A stretch of DNA of 64,000 nt from Pseudotabrizicola algicola (GCF_010915705.1 NZ_JAAIKE010000002.1:186001-250000); one strand, 5' to 3'; positions 7,640-17,420 are shown, numbered from the stretch's first letter. Made by a program: numbers and translations. Notes: a model not told the origin generated them from the letters alone.

Positions 7640-8980
7640 ATGAGGAAATTCGTGATGGCCGCCATCGGTGGCACCGTGGCCGGGGTCGTGCTGACGACGC
7701 AGCTGGCCGCCCCGCTGATTGCGCAGGAAAACAGCCGCAATGCCAATGTCTATGAACAGCTGGACCTGTTCGGCGACATATTCGAGCGGGTGCGCGCGCA
7801 ATATGTCGAGGAAGTCGACAGCAAGCAGCTGATCGAGGCGGCGATCAACGGGATGCTGACCTCGCTCGACCCGCATTCGAACTATCTGGCGCCGAAGGAT
7901 TTCGACGACATGCAGGTGCAGACCCGCGGCGAGTTCGGGGGCCTTGGCATCGAGGTGACGCAGGAAGAGGGCTATGTGAAGGTCGTCTCGCCCATCGACG
8001 ACACCCCTGCCGACGAGGCGGGGATCGAGGCGGGGGATTTCATCACCCATGTGAACGGGGAATCGGTGCTGGGCCTGACGCTGGATGCGGCGGTGGACCT
8101 GATGCGCGGCCCGGTCGGGTCCGAGATCATCATCACCGTGGTGCGCAAGGATGTGGCCGAACCGTTCGACGTGTCGATCATCCGCGACACCATCAAGCTG
8201 ACGGCGGTGCGCAGCCGCGTGGTGGGCGACACCGTGGTGCTGCGGGTGACCACCTTCAACGACCAGACCTATTCCGGCCTCGAGGAGAACCTGAAGAAGT
8301 CGGTCGAGGAACTGGGCGGGATGGAGAATGTGAACGGCTTCGTCATCGACCTGCGCAACAACCCCGGCGGTTTGCTGACGCAGGCGATCCGGGTGTCGGA
8401 CGCCTTCCTCGACAAGGGCGAGATCGTGTCGACCCGTGGCCGCGAGGCGCGCGACAGCGAGCGGATCAACGCGCAACTGGGCGATCTGGCGGAAGGCAAG
8501 CCGATCGTGGTGCTGATCAACGGCGGCTCGGCCTCGGCCTCGGAAATCGTGGCGGGCGCGCTGCAGGATCACCGCCGCGCCATCGTGGTCGGCACCAAGA
8601 GCTTCGGCAAGGGCTCGGTGCAGACCGTGATCCCGCTGCGCGGCGAAGGCGCGATGCGGCTCACCACGGCGCGCTATTACACGCCCTCGGGCCGCTCGAT
8701 CCAGGCGCTGGGCGTGATGCCCGACATCGTGGTGAACCAGCCCCGCCGCGACCCCACCGCCACCACCACCCCCGAGGCCGAAACCAGCGCCGCCCGCCGC
8801 CCCACCTCGGAAGCGGACCTGCGCGGGAACCTCTCGAACGACTCCATGTCCGAGGATGAGCGCAAGCTTCTGGAAGAAGAACGCGCCCGCACCGAGGAAA
8901 CCGCCAAGCTGCGCGACGAGGATTACCAGCTCGCCTATGCTGTCGACATCCTGCGCGGCCTGCAAGCCGTGGCCCAGTAA
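7640..8980 (+). CDS. ctpA: Carboxyl-terminal processing protease, S41A family
   Basis: This is a periplasmic or membrane-anchored serine protease that trims or degrades proteins from their C-terminus; in other bacteria such enzymes control cell-wall hydrolases. The 446-residue protein starts with a signal or anchor (residues 5-25). A PDZ domain follows (VKVVSPIDDTPADEAGIEAG, near residues 115-134). The catalytic core has GGSASASEI with nucleophile Ser299, general base Lys324 in TKSFGKGSVQ, and Gln328. The C-terminal 60 residues are Thr/Glu-rich and charged. It sits directly after envC, nine bases apart. A role with EnvC in peptidoglycan remodelling is a fair inference. Confidence 0.93.
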   Translation: MRKFVMAAIGGTVAGVVLTTQLAAPLIAQENSRNANVYEQLDLFGDIFERVRAQYVEEVDSKQLIEAAINGMLTSLDPHSNYLAPKDFDDMQVQTRGEFGGLGIEVTQEEGYVKVVSPIDDTPADEAGIEAGDFITHVNGESVLGLTLDAAVDLMRGPVGSEIIITVVRKDVAEPFDVSIIRDTIKLTAVRSRVVGDTVVLRVTTFNDQTYSGLEENLKKSVEELGGMENVNGFVIDLRNNPGGLLTQAIRVSDAFLDKGEIVSTRGREARDSERINAQLGDLAEGKPIVVLINGGSASASEIVAGALQDHRRAIVVGTKSFGKGSVQTVIPLRGEGAMRLTTARYYTPSGRSIQALGVMPDIVVNQPRRDPTATTTPEAETSAARRPTSEADLRGNLSNDSMSEDERKLLEEERARTEETAKLRDEDYQLAYAVDILRGLQAVAQ

Positions 8981-9004
8981 GCCCTGACGCAGCAAGACCC
9001 GGCC

Positions 9005-9022
9005 GGGGGGCATCCGCCCCCC
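9005..9022 (+). terminator. GC-rich hairpin between ctpA and rppH
   Basis: GGGGGGC (9005-9011) and GCCCCCC (9016-9022) form a seven-base-pair perfect stem with a four-base loop. There is no T-run, so it may slow polymerase or stabilise the ctpA mRNA rather than fully terminate. It sits in the 54-base gap before rppH. Confidence 0.5.
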
Positions 9023-9034
9023 GCGCCCCACCGA

Positions 9035-9532
9035 ATGGCGGACCCCATGCCCATCGACCCCGCAACCCTGCCCTATCGCCCCTGCGTCGGGGTGGTCCTG
9101 ATCAACGCCGACGGCCGGATCTGGACCGGCCAACGCCTCGACTCCCCCTCCCCTGCCTGGCAGATGCCGCAAGGCGGCATCGACTCGGACGAATCCCCGC
9201 GCGAGGCCGCCCTGCGGGAACTCTGGGAAGAAACCGGCGTGACCGCCGACAAGGTCGAGATCCTCGACAGCACCCCCGACTGGCTGACCTATGACCTGCC
9301 GCCAGACCTTCTGGGCAAGGTCTGGAAAGGCAAGTTCCGCGGCCAGAAGCAGAAATGGTTCCTGTGCCGCTTTCTGGGATCGGACGCAGATATCAGCATC
9401 GACCGCCCGCATCCCGAGTTCGCCGCATGGAAATGGATCGGCGCGTCCGAGATGTGCGCGGCCATCGTCCCCTTCAAGCGCCAGGTCTATGACCAGGTGG
9501 TCGACAGGTTCCGTCCCCATCTGGCGGTCTGA
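9035..9532 (+). CDS. rppH: RNA pyrophosphohydrolase (Nudix)
   Basis: This enzyme removes pyrophosphate from the 5' end of triphosphorylated mRNA, starting RNase E-dependent decay, or hydrolyses dinucleoside polyphosphates. The 165-residue protein has the full Nudix box from GGIDSDES to [14 protein letters not shown] (residues about 48-70). The [19 protein letters not shown] segment is typical of RppH. ATG 9035 is used; an in-frame ATG at 9047 (MPIDPATL) is a possible alternative because neither has a strong ribosome binding site. It is the last gene of the gpmI-envC-ctpA group and converges on ubiH across an unusual 367-base gap. Confidence 0.92.
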   Translation: MADPMPIDPATLPYRPCVGVVLINADGRIWTGQRLDSPSPAWQMPQGGIDSDESPREAALRELWEETGVTADKVEILDSTPDWLTYDLPPDLLGKVWKGKFRGQKQKWFLCRFLGSDADISIDRPHPEFAAWKWIGASEMCAAIVPFKRQVYDQVVDRFRPHLAV

Positions 9533-9683
9533 AACACCCCGGCGTCACGTGGACGGAGGCGTTGCTTTTTTGAGTATTTGGAAAGCAGCAATTCGACAGG
9601 CAGCGCGCCCCGGCCATCGGCACCGGTCCAGTGCGCAGGAAGAGCTTTCCACGTGACCGGGGCGACTTGCTGCTTGCGGTCAT
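9474..9683 (-). CDS. Candidate small protein ORF in the rppH/ubiH gap
   Basis: This 69-codon ORF begins [15 protein letters not shown] and I do not recognise it. Its support is upstream: GGGAGGAG stands seven bases before the ATG, a TATACC -10-like element lies further up, and a CtrA-type TTAA-N7-TTAA box sits about 45 bases before the start. Against it, codon use is not biased like its neighbours and the last 20 codons run antisense into rppH. It has four cysteines and a basic N-terminus. It may be a real small gene, the remnant of one, or a CtrA-controlled non-coding transcript that only looks translatable. Confidence 0.3.
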   Translation of the reverse strand: MTASSKSPRSRGKLFLRTGPVPMAGARCLSNCCFPNTQKSNASVHVTPGCFRPPDGDGTCRPPGHRPGA

Positions 9684-9705
9684 CGGGACTCCTCCCTGTA
9701 CCGCC

Positions 9706-9742
9706 CTTCCGGTATAGCGCCTTAACCTTAACGGGGCATTAA
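9706..9742 (-). promoter_or_regulatory. CtrA-type box and -10 element reading leftwards
   Basis: On the minus strand TTAA-TGCCCCG-TTAA occupies 9742 to 9728, a perfect TTAA-N7-TTAA. A further TTAA (9725-9722) and a TATACC -10-like element (near 9715-9710) follow. Transcription would start near 9703 and run into the candidate ORF at 9683. No annotated gene is otherwise served by it. Confidence 0.45.
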
Positions 9743-9851
9743 GCGCAGCCTGCGATTGCTGCTTCCAAAATACTCCCGCCGGAGGCTCCCACGATGCCTC
9801 CCGGGCAGCGCGCGGGCTGCGGGCATGCGCGGTGACGTATCCCGTGGCAAC

Positions 9852-9886
9852 GCCGTCGCGGGTGGCTCGATGCCACCCGCGACGGC
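9852..9886 (-). terminator. 15-bp perfect hairpin downstream of ubiH
   Basis: The arms 9852-9866 and 9872-9886 (GCCGTCGCGGGTGGC and its complement) pair perfectly around the loop TCGAT, 13 bases past the ubiH stop. No T-run follows on either strand, so it is a strong 3'-end or RNA-stabilising hairpin rather than a classical intrinsic terminator. Confidence 0.55.
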
Positions 9887-9899
9887 CCCTGCGCTCCGG

Positions 9900-11129
9900 T
9901 TACAGGCTTTGCCCCGTCAGCAGGCGCGGCAGATCGCCGGTCAAGCCCGCGGCCTGCCGGATGAAACCGCGGCGCAGACCCGGCAAGGCGGCTACCGCGC
10001 CCATGCCCAGATCGCGGGCGAGGCGCAGCGCGGGGTTGTCGTTGGAGAACAGCCGGTTCACGCCATCCATGCCCAGCGCCAGCGTGGTCGAATCGAACCT
10101 GCGCCAGCGCTGGTAGCGTTCCAGCACATCCGCTGCGCCGATGTCTTCGCCGCGGCGGCTGGCGTCGACCAGCACTTCGGCGAGGGCCGCCACGTCGCGC
10201 AGGCCGAGGTTCAGGCCTTGGCCTGCGATCGGGTGGACACCGTGGGCGGCGTCGCCCACCAGCGCCACGCGGGGCGCGACAAAGCTCTGCGCGAGGCTGA
10301 GCGACAGCGGATAGGTGAAGCGCGCGCCGGCCAGTGCGATCTCGCCCAGAAAGCTGCCGAAGCGGGGGCGCAGGACCTGCAGATAATCGGCATCATCCAG
10401 CGCCTGGATGGCGGCGGCGGCGGTGTCTGTCTCGCTCCACACGATCGAGGAGTGGTGGCCGCCGGGCAGCGGCAAGATGGCGAGGGGACCTGCAGGCATG
10501 AAGAATTGCTGCGCGATGCCCTGATGGTGCCCTTCATGCCGCACGGCGGTCACGAGCGCGGTCTGCCCGTAGCCCCAGCCCACACGGCGGATGCCGGCCC
10601 GCGCGGCGGTGCCCGAGCCGCGCCCGTCACAGCCGATCAGCAGGCGGGCGGTCAGGGTCCTGCCCGAAGCGAGCGAGACGGTGACGCCCTGCGGGCCCGT
10701 CTCCTGCGCGACGACGGTTTCGCCCGACAGCAGGGTCAGGCCGGGGGTGGCCTGCATCGCGTTCAGAAAGGCGCGGTAGAGGTGGCGGTCTTCCAGCATG
10801 AAGCCCATCGGGCCTTCCTCGATCTCGGCCGACTCGAAGTGCAGGAAGAACGGCGCGGCCCCCTGCCCTGCCGTGCCGTCCGACGCCTTGATCTGCAGGA
10901 TCGGCTGCACCTGACCCGCCACGGCGGGCCAGAGGCCGATGGCGGTCAGCAACCGTTTTGACGCGATAGCAAGCGCGTAGCTGCGTCCGTCGAACCCCGT
11001 TTCGGCCCGCGCGGGGGCGGGGCGGGCGTCGATCACAGTGACGCTCAGCCCGCTTTGCGCGAGGGCAAGTGCCAGTGCCGGGCCGTTCAATCCCCCCCCG
11101 GCAATCAGGATGTCGCTGTCATATGTCAT
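9900..11129 (-). CDS. ubiH: UbiH/UbiF-family FAD-dependent hydroxylase
   Basis: This flavoprotein monooxygenase is predicted to hydroxylate the ring of a ubiquinone precursor. The 409-residue protein starts MTYDSDILIAGGGLNGPALA with the ADP-binding GxGxxG, has the GCDGRGS motif (the DG motif of the family) in the middle and GDAAHGVHPIAGQGLNLGLR near residue 280, which binds the FAD pyrophosphate and is a UbiH/COQ6 signature. An upstream in-frame ATG at 11165 would add 12 residues that do not look like family sequence. It is divergent from the amidase gene. Which ring position it acts on (UbiH, UbiF, UbiI or UbiL type) cannot be fixed by reading alone. Confidence 0.88.
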   Translation of the reverse strand: MTYDSDILIAGGGLNGPALALALAQSGLSVTVIDARPAPARAETGFDGRSYALAIASKRLLTAIGLWPAVAGQVQPILQIKASDGTAGQGAAPFFLHFESAEIEEGPMGFMLEDRHLYRAFLNAMQATPGLTLLSGETVVAQETGPQGVTVSLASGRTLTARLLIGCDGRGSGTAARAGIRRVGWGYGQTALVTAVRHEGHHQGIAQQFFMPAGPLAILPLPGGHHSSIVWSETDTAAAAIQALDDADYLQVLRPRFGSFLGEIALAGARFTYPLSLSLAQSFVAPRVALVGDAAHGVHPIAGQGLNLGLRDVAALAEVLVDASRRGEDIGAADVLERYQRWRRFDSTTLALGMDGVNRLFSNDNPALRLARDLGMGAVAALPGLRRGFIRQAAGLTGDLPRLLTGQSL

Positions 11130-11213
11130 GGCGGGGACTATGGGGCAAAGATCGGAATTGTCCATGCGCTGCCTTGCCGCTAGCGTGATTGCAAATCAGG
11201 GGCAGGCGTTTGC

Positions 11214-12560
11214 ATGGCAAAGACTTGGGCGAACATGACGGCGGCGGAGCTGGGGGCCGAGATCGGCCGGGGCCGGATCAATCCGGTCGAGTTGTGCGAG
11301 ATGCAGCTCGATGCCATCGACCGCCACCCGATGCGGGACCGCATCTATGCCCGGGTGATGCCCAACCGCAGCCGGGCCGAGGCGATGGCGGCGGCGGCGC
11401 GCGCCAAGGCGGGGTTGCGGCGCGGTGTGCTCGACGGGGTACCGGTCAGCTGGAAGGACCTGTTCGACACCGCCGGACGGCAGACCGAGGCGGGGTCTGC
11501 CCTGCTGGCCGGGCGGGTGCCGCTGGCGGATGCCGAGGTGTTGCGGGCGGCGACCCTGCAGGGGCTGGTCTGTCTGGGCAAGACCCATATGTCGGAGCTG
11601 GCGTTTTCCGGTTTGGGGCTGAACCCGGTGACGGCGACGCCGCCCTGCATCAACGACGAGTCGGCGGTGGCCGGGGGGTCATCCTCGGGCGCGGCGGCTT
11701 CGGTCGCCTATGGGCTGGCTCCGGCGGCGATCGGGTCTGACACCGGCGGGTCGGTGCGGATCCCGGCGGCGTGGAATGATCTGGTGGGGTTGAAGACCAC
11801 GCATGGGCGGCTGTCCCTGCGCGGGGTGGTGCCCTTGTGCGAGCAGTTCGATACCGTGGGGCCGCTGGCCCATACGGTGGAGGATTGCGCGCTGCTGCTG
11901 GCGGCGCTGGAGGGCGGGCGCGCCGCCGATCTGGGCGGGGCCGGTCTCGGCGGGGCAGGTCTGGGCGGCGCGCGGCTGCTGGTGCTGGAGACGGTGGCGC
12001 TGGACGATCTGCGCGACCGGCCTGCACGCGGGTTCGACGATGCGCTGGCGCGGCTGGCGCGGGCGGGGGCGCGGATCGAGCGCGGGGTGGTGCCGGAGGT
12101 GGCCGAGGCGATGGCGCTGACGGCGGTGCTGTTCACCTCGGAAGCCTATGGCATCTGGGGCAAGGTCATCGAGGCAGCGCCGCAGAAGATGTTTCCGCGC
12201 ATTCTGGAGCGGTTCCGCGCGGGGGCGGGGTTTGCGGCGGCGGATTATGTCGCGGCGTGGCGGCGGTTGCGCGAATTGCGGGCGGTCTGGGCGCAGGCGG
12301 TGGCGGGTTACGATGCGGTGCTGGTGCCGACCGCGCCGATCCTGCCGCCCGATGCCGCGCGGCTGCTGGACGATGATGCCTATTACGTCACCGAGAACCT
12401 GCTGGCGCTGCGCAACACGCGGATCGGCAACCTGATGGGGGGCTGCGCGCTGACCTTGCCGACCTCGGAGCCGTCCTGCGGGATCAGCCTGATGGCGGGG
12501 CCGATGCAGGAGGAACGGCTGCTGCGGCTGGGGGCGGCGGCGGAACGGGCGCTGCGCTAG
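11214..12560 (+). CDS. Amidase signature family protein
   Basis: This 448-residue enzyme should hydrolyse an amide bond using a Ser-cisSer-Lys triad. The lysine is in VPVSWKDLFDTAG (near residue 80), the serines in AGGSSSGAAASVAYG and IGSDTGGSVRIPA (near 155 and 175). It is shorter than GatA and lacks gatB/gatC neighbours, so it is probably not part of the tRNA amidotransferase. Around residues 240-254 a 15-base unit is present three times (11931-11975), giving LGGAG repeated in a surface loop. The RBS is weak. The substrate is unknown. Confidence 0.85.
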   Translation: MAKTWANMTAAELGAEIGRGRINPVELCEMQLDAIDRHPMRDRIYARVMPNRSRAEAMAAAARAKAGLRRGVLDGVPVSWKDLFDTAGRQTEAGSALLAGRVPLADAEVLRAATLQGLVCLGKTHMSELAFSGLGLNPVTATPPCINDESAVAGGSSSGAAASVAYGLAPAAIGSDTGGSVRIPAAWNDLVGLKTTHGRLSLRGVVPLCEQFDTVGPLAHTVEDCALLLAALEGGRAADLGGAGLGGAGLGGARLLVLETVALDDLRDRPARGFDDALARLARAGARIERGVVPEVAEAMALTAVLFTSEAYGIWGKVIEAAPQKMFPRILERFRAGAGFAAADYVAAWRRLRELRAVWAQAVAGYDAVLVPTAPILPPDAARLLDDDAYYVTENLLALRNTRIGNLMGGCALTLPTSEPSCGISLMAGPMQEERLLRLGAAAERALR

Positions 12561-12714
12561 CGGGGCGCGCGCGCCCATCGGGGGGGCGCGGGCGAAAAAG
12601 ACACAATCTGTTGTGGCTAACCCCGTGTGAGCGCGCCTTTTTCTGGACCGCGCGGGTATGAGGGGTTATCCTGACCGTCAAACGGGGCGCTACGACCCCG
12701 AACAAGAGGCAGAC

Positions 12715-13899
12715 ATGGCGTTTCCAGAGCGGTTCTCGAACCTGCCGGATTATGCGTTTCCGCGGCTGCGGAAGCTACTCGACACGCATGCGCCCGGTGG
12801 GCCTGTCATTCACATGACCATCGGAGAGCCGCGGCATCCGATGCCTGCCTTCGTCGGGCCGATTCTGGCGCAGAGCCTTGAAGGCTTTGGCGTTTATCCG
12901 CCCAATGACGGCACGCCCGAGCTGCTGGCCGCCATCGCGGACTGGGTGCAGGGGCGCTATGGTGTGGCGCTGTCGCCCGAGCGGATCATGGCGCTGAACG
13001 GCACGCGGGAGGGGTTGTTCAACGCCGCCGTCGCGCTGTCGGCCGAGACAAAGCGGGGCAAGCGCCCCGTCATCCTGATGCCGAACCCGTTCTATCAGGT
13101 CTATGCCGTGGCGGCGCTGACGGTGGGGGCGGAGCCGGTCTATGTGCCGGCCACCGCCGAGACGGGGTTTCTGCCCGATTATGAGGGTCTGCCCGCCGAG
13201 GTGCTGGACCGTGTGACAGTGGCTTATCTCTGCTCTCCGGCCAATCCGCAGGGGGTCGTGGCCCCCGCAGATTATCTGGCGCGGCTGATGGCGCTGGCGG
13301 AACGCCATGATTTCCGCATTTTTGCCGATGAGTGCTATTCCGAGATCTGGCGCGATGCGCCGCCCCCCGGAGCGCTTGCGGTGGCCGAGGCGCATGGCGT
13401 GGACCCCGAGCGGGTGGCGGTGTTCCATTCGCTGTCGAAACGGTCGAACCTGCCGGGGCTGCGGTCGGGCTTTGTGGCGACGGGGCCGCAAAGCATGGCG
13501 CGCATCCGGCAGTTGCGGTCCTTTGCCGGAGCGCCGTTGCCGCTGCCCATCCAGCGCGTCTCGGAAGCCGCATGGCGCGACGAGGCGCATGTGGCGGAGA
13601 GCCTTGCCCTCTATCAGGCCAAGTTCCGCATGGCCGACGAGGTCTTTGCCGGACGCCGCAACCGCGTTTCGCCCGAGGGCGGGTTCTTTCTGTGGCTGCC
13701 GGTGCCGGAAGGCGATGGCGAGGCTGCGGCGCTGAAGCTGTGGCGCGAAACGGGGGTGCGGGTCTTGCCCGGCGCCTACCTGTCGCGCGATGCGGGCGGC
13801 GAGAACCCCGGCAAGGGCCATATCAGGGTGGCACTGGTCGCCCCACAGACAGAATTGCAGCACGGGCTGACCCGCCTTCGTGACTGCCTCTACGATTGA
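12715..13899 (+). CDS. Class I/II PLP aminotransferase, DapC-like
   Basis: This PLP-dependent aminotransferase of 394 residues resembles succinyldiaminopimelate aminotransferases (DapC), which work in lysine and peptidoglycan precursor synthesis. It has [12 protein letters not shown] near the N-terminus, [26 protein letters not shown] and the PLP-lysine motif [15 protein letters not shown] (Lys near residue 242), then the carboxylate-binding Arg in GHIRVALV. I chose ATG 12715 because GAGG lies eight bases upstream and the 19 residues before it (from 12658) do not look like family sequence. ftsK follows 14 bases later. Specificity for succinyl-DAP is inferred from resemblance only. Confidence 0.82.
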   Translation: MAFPERFSNLPDYAFPRLRKLLDTHAPGGPVIHMTIGEPRHPMPAFVGPILAQSLEGFGVYPPNDGTPELLAAIADWVQGRYGVALSPERIMALNGTREGLFNAAVALSAETKRGKRPVILMPNPFYQVYAVAALTVGAEPVYVPATAETGFLPDYEGLPAEVLDRVTVAYLCSPANPQGVVAPADYLARLMALAERHDFRIFADECYSEIWRDAPPPGALAVAEAHGVDPERVAVFHSLSKRSNLPGLRSGFVATGPQSMARIRQLRSFAGAPLPLPIQRVSEAAWRDEAHVAESLALYQAKFRMADEVFAGRRNRVSPEGGFFLWLPVPEGDGEAAALKLWRETGVRVLPGAYLSRDAGGENPGKGHIRVALVAPQTELQHGLTRLRDCLYD

Positions 13900-13913
13900 G
13901 GACAGGTAAGGTC

Positions 13914-16900
13914 ATGGCATCCATCAACATGCGTCAACGCGACCCGCTTCTGGATCAGGACACCGCTGCCATGCTGGAGCGCCGCGGGCGCGAGCTGGTG
14001 GGGCTGGCCCTGCTGCTGGTGGCGGTCCTGTTCGCGGCGATGCTGTGGACCTATTCGCCGGAAGATCCGGGCTGGATGGTGGCGACCGACGAGCCTGCCG
14101 CCAACATGCTGGGCCGTTTCGGGGCGGCGGTCGCCTCGACCCTGATGATCATCGGGGGCAAAGGCGCGTGGATGGTGCCGCTTATTCTGGCGGTGTGGGG
14201 GGCGCGGTTTGTCAGCCATCGCGGGGCCGAGCGCGCCATGGGGCGCATCGTTTTCGCGGTGATCGCGGTGGCCCTTGCCTCGGTCTTTTGCGCGACGCTG
14301 GTGCCGGGGTCTGACTGGCCGCATTCCTTCGGCCTTGGCGGTCTGTTCGGCGATACCATCCTTGGCACCCTGCTGGGCGTGGCCCCTGTCAGCGCGGGCG
14401 TGGGGCTGAGCCTGTTTTCGCTGGTGCTGGGCGGGCTTTTGCTGGTCATGGGCCTGTGGGTGACGGGCTTCACGCTGCTGGAGCTTTCGGTGATCGGGCG
14501 TTTTCTGGCGATGGGCACCATCTTTGCCTATGGTGCGGCGCTGAACATGGCCGGACGTGGCACCTCGCGCGCGGCACATGCGCTGGCCGAGCGGCGGGCG
14601 GTGCGGGCCGAGGCGGTGGCGCAGCGGGGCGCCATGCGCACGCAAGACTGGGCAGGCAGCGAGGAACAGGGCGGCGCGCAGGGTTGGGGCGGGCCGCAGG
14701 GCTGGGGGCAAGAGGCCGCCGCACCGGCGCAGAAGGCCCCGCAAGGCGCCGCTGCGCGTGCGGGTGGCCCCAAGCCGATTGCGCCGATGGCGACCCGCAG
14801 CGCCGCGATCCACCGCCAGCCGGAGCCGGCCCCCGCGCCCGAGCCTGCACCGGCGAACAGCGAATGGGGGCGTCCCTCGGCGCTGCGCAGCACCTTGCGC
14901 GCCGATCCGCGCTATCCCGAACCGATGGCCGAGGCCGCCCATTACGCCCCCCCGCGCGAGCGGGCCGGATTGCTGGCGCGGATGCCGCAACTGATGCGCC
15001 GCGCCGAGCCGGAGCCGGAACTGGTGGAGCCGGTGCTGCCGGAGTTTCCCGAGGACATGGCCCCGAACGATGACCGGATCAAGGCGCGGATTTCCGATGC
15101 GATCCGTTCGCGCATGCGCCACCCCGGTCCGGTGCTGAACCCCGTGACCACCGCCGTCCATGCCCGCCGCGAGCCGCCGGTTGCGCGGAGCCTGACCCAG
15201 CGTCTGCGCGGGCCGCAGCCGCTGATCGCCGATACGCGGCGCGGGGCAACGCCGCCACCCGTCACCGCCGGGGGCCTGCCCGCCGAGCCGCCGCTGACCG
15301 CCGCCCATATGGCGCAGATGGCGGTGCCACCCGCGCCGCTGCGCGCCGTTCCTGCCGCGGTTTCGGCAGCCGTTTCCGGTGCGGCTCCGGCTGCGGCGAC
15401 GGCTGCGGCGACGGCTGCGCGCGGGATTGGCCTGCCCCCTGCCCCGCCGCTGCCGCGCACCTATCAGCCCGATGCCGAGCCGCGGGACTGGGAGGAGGAT
15501 GCCAATATCTTCACCCCCGATCTGCCGCCCGTGCCGCCCTATGCCGACGAGGCCAGCGATGACTGGCAGCCGGATGACAATTACGAGCCGGATTACGACC
15601 CGTTCCCCGTTCGCGCGCCCGTGCATGCGCCCCTGCGCTCTGCCGGCCATGCGCAGGCGTATTCGGATGGTTATTCCGACGGCTATTCCGATGACGAGGC
15701 GGGCGGCTTTGCCCCCGTTGCCCCGCCCGTGATGTCACAGGGGGCGGCCCATGCCGCGCCTTCGGCAGCGCCGCGCCTTGCCCCGCATATTCCGCTGACC
15801 GAAGTGCGCAAGCCGGTAGTGCAGCATGTGGTGAAAAAGCCCGTGCCGCCGTCGCGGCAGGCCATCGCCGAAAGCCAGCCGCGGATGCGTTTTGACGAGC
15901 GGGTGGCGGCCCCCTACGAGTTGCCGCCGCTGTCGCTGCTGTCGAGCCCCTCCTCGGTCGAGCGCTTCACGCTGTCGGACGAGGCGCTGGAAGAAAACGC
16001 GCGGATGCTGGAATCGGTCTTGGATGATTACGGCGTGAAGGGCGAGATCGTGAGCGTGCGCCCCGGCCCTGTGGTCACGATGTATGAACTTGAACCCGCG
16101 CCGGGCCTGAAGGCCTCGCGGGTGATCGGGCTGGCCGATGACATCGCGCGCAGCATGTCGGCGCTGTCGGCCCGTGTCTCGACCGTGCCGGGCCGCAGCG
16201 TGATCGGGATTGAACTGCCCAATGCCACCCGCGAAAAGGTGGTGCTGCGCGAGATCATCGCGGCGCGCGATTTCGGCGATTCGAACATGCGGCTGCCGCT
16301 GGCACTGGGCAAGGACATTGGCGGCGATGCGATTGTCGCGAACCTTGCCAAGATGCCCCACCTGCTGATCGCCGGAACCACGGGGTCGGGGAAGTCGGTG
16401 GCGATCAACACGATGATCCTGTCGCTTCTCTACAAGCTGACGCCGGAAGAATGCCGGTTGATCATGATCGACCCGAAGATGCTGGAACTGTCGGTCTATG
16501 ACGGGATTCCGCACCTGCTCTCGCCCGTGGTGACCGACCCGAAGAAGGCGGTCGTCGCCCTGAAATGGGTGGTGGGCGAGATGGAGGAACGCTATCGCAA
16601 GATGTCCAAGATGGGCGTGCGCAACATCGAGGGCTACAATGGCCGCGTGCGCGAGGCGCTGGCCAAGGGCGAGATGTTCAAGCGCACCATCCAGACCGGA
16701 TTTGACGAGGATACCGGCGAGCCGGTGTTCGAGACGGAAGAATTCGCGCCGGTCGCCCTGCCCTATATCGTGGTGATCGTCGACGAGATGGCCGACCTGA
16801 TGATGGTGGCGGGCAAGGAGATTGAAGCCTGCATCCAGCGCCTTGCGCAGATGGCGCGGGCGTCGGGCATCCACCTGATCATGGCGACGCAGCGGCCCTC

Positions 16901-17420
16901 GGTCGATGTGATCACCGGCACGATCAAGGCGAACTTCCCCACCCGGATTTCCTTCCAGGTGACCAGCAAAATCGACAGCCGCACCATTCTGGGCGAGCAG
17001 GGGGCCGAGCAGCTTTTGGGCATGGGCGACATGCTCTATATGGGCAATGGCGCCAAGATCACCCGTATCCACGGCCCGTTTGTGAGCGACGAGGAGGTCG
17101 AGGAGATCGTCAACCACCTCAAGAGCTTTGGCCCGCCCGTCTATATGTCGGGCGTGGTGGAAGGGCCGGACGAGGACTCGGCGAGCGACATCGACGTGGT
17201 GCTGGGCCTGTCGAGCGGTGAAGGCGGCGATGACGCGCTTTACGATCAGGCGGTGGCGATTGTCGCCAAGGACCGCAAATGCTCGACCAGCTATATCCAG
17301 CGCAAACTGGGGATCGGCTATAACAAGGCCGCGAAACTGGTGGAGCAGATGGAAGAACAGGGCGTCGTCACAGCGGCCAACCATGTGGGCAAGCGCGAGA
17401 TTCTGGTGCCGGAAACCTGA
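13914..17420 (+). CDS. ftsK: DNA translocase FtsK
   Basis: This membrane-anchored hexameric motor pumps chromosome ends through the division septum and activates XerCD recombination at dif. The 1168-residue protein has about four membrane segments in residues 25-195, then a very long Ala/Pro/Glu-rich linker (about 200-655) that includes the short repeat [13 protein letters not shown] near residues 583-595. The motor has Walker A GTTGSGKS at residues 821-828 and Walker [11 protein letters not shown]. The C-terminal gamma winged-helix domain that reads KOPS sequences covers about 1102-1168 ([20 protein letters not shown]). The start is ATG 13914 with AGGTAAGG upstream. A strong bidirectional terminator follows. 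Confidence 0.97.
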   Translation: MASINMRQRDPLLDQDTAAMLERRGRELVGLALLLVAVLFAAMLWTYSPEDPGWMVATDEPAANMLGRFGAAVASTLMIIGGKGAWMVPLILAVWGARFVSHRGAERAMGRIVFAVIAVALASVFCATLVPGSDWPHSFGLGGLFGDTILGTLLGVAPVSAGVGLSLFSLVLGGLLLVMGLWVTGFTLLELSVIGRFLAMGTIFAYGAALNMAGRGTSRAAHALAERRAVRAEAVAQRGAMRTQDWAGSEEQGGAQGWGGPQGWGQEAAAPAQKAPQGAAARAGGPKPIAPMATRSAAIHRQPEPAPAPEPAPANSEWGRPSALRSTLRADPRYPEPMAEAAHYAPPRERAGLLARMPQLMRRAEPEPELVEPVLPEFPEDMAPNDDRIKARISDAIRSRMRHPGPVLNPVTTAVHARREPPVARSLTQRLRGPQPLIADTRRGATPPPVTAGGLPAEPPLTAAHMAQMAVPPAPLRAVPAAVSAAVSGAAPAAATAAATAARGIGLPPAPPLPRTYQPDAEPRDWEEDANIFTPDLPPVPPYADEASDDWQPDDNYEPDYDPFPVRAPVHAPLRSAGHAQAYSDGYSDGYSDDEAGGFAPVAPPVMSQGAAHAAPSAAPRLAPHIPLTEVRKPVVQHVVKKPVPPSRQAIAESQPRMRFDERVAAPYELPPLSLLSSPSSVERFTLSDEALEENARMLESVLDDYGVKGEIVSVRPGPVVTMYELEPAPGLKASRVIGLADDIARSMSALSARVSTVPGRSVIGIELPNATREKVVLREIIAARDFGDSNMRLPLALGKDIGGDAIVANLAKMPHLLIAGTTGSGKSVAINTMILSLLYKLTPEECRLIMIDPKMLELSVYDGIPHLLSPVVTDPKKAVVALKWVVGEMEERYRKMSKMGVRNIEGYNGRVREALAKGEMFKRTIQTGFDEDTGEPVFETEEFAPVALPYIVVIVDEMADLMMVAGKEIEACIQRLAQMARASGIHLIMATQRPSVDVITGTIKANFPTRISFQVTSKIDSRTILGEQGAEQLLGMGDMLYMGNGAKITRIHGPFVSDEEVEEIVNHLKSFGPPVYMSGVVEGPDEDSASDIDVVLGLSSGEGGDDALYDQAVAIVAKDRKCSTSYIQRKLGIGYNKAAKLVEQMEEQGVVTAANHVGKREILVPET

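Larger units (their letters stand above)
9533..9899. other. Unusual convergent intergenic region between rppH and ubiH
   Basis: This 367-base gap between two converging genes holds more than terminators. From left to right there is a long inverted repeat (9537-9553 with 9648-9662), an inner inverted repeat GGAAAGC/GCTTTCC (9580-9586, 9644-9650), a minus-strand short ORF start with a strong ribosome binding site, a CtrA-type box at 9728-9742, two head-to-head copies of a 3'-end motif containing GAGTATTT and GCAGCAAT, and a 15-base-pair perfect hairpin at 9852-9886. The ends need terminators for rppH and ubiH; the box and ORF start are not explained by either gene. Confidence 0.6.
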
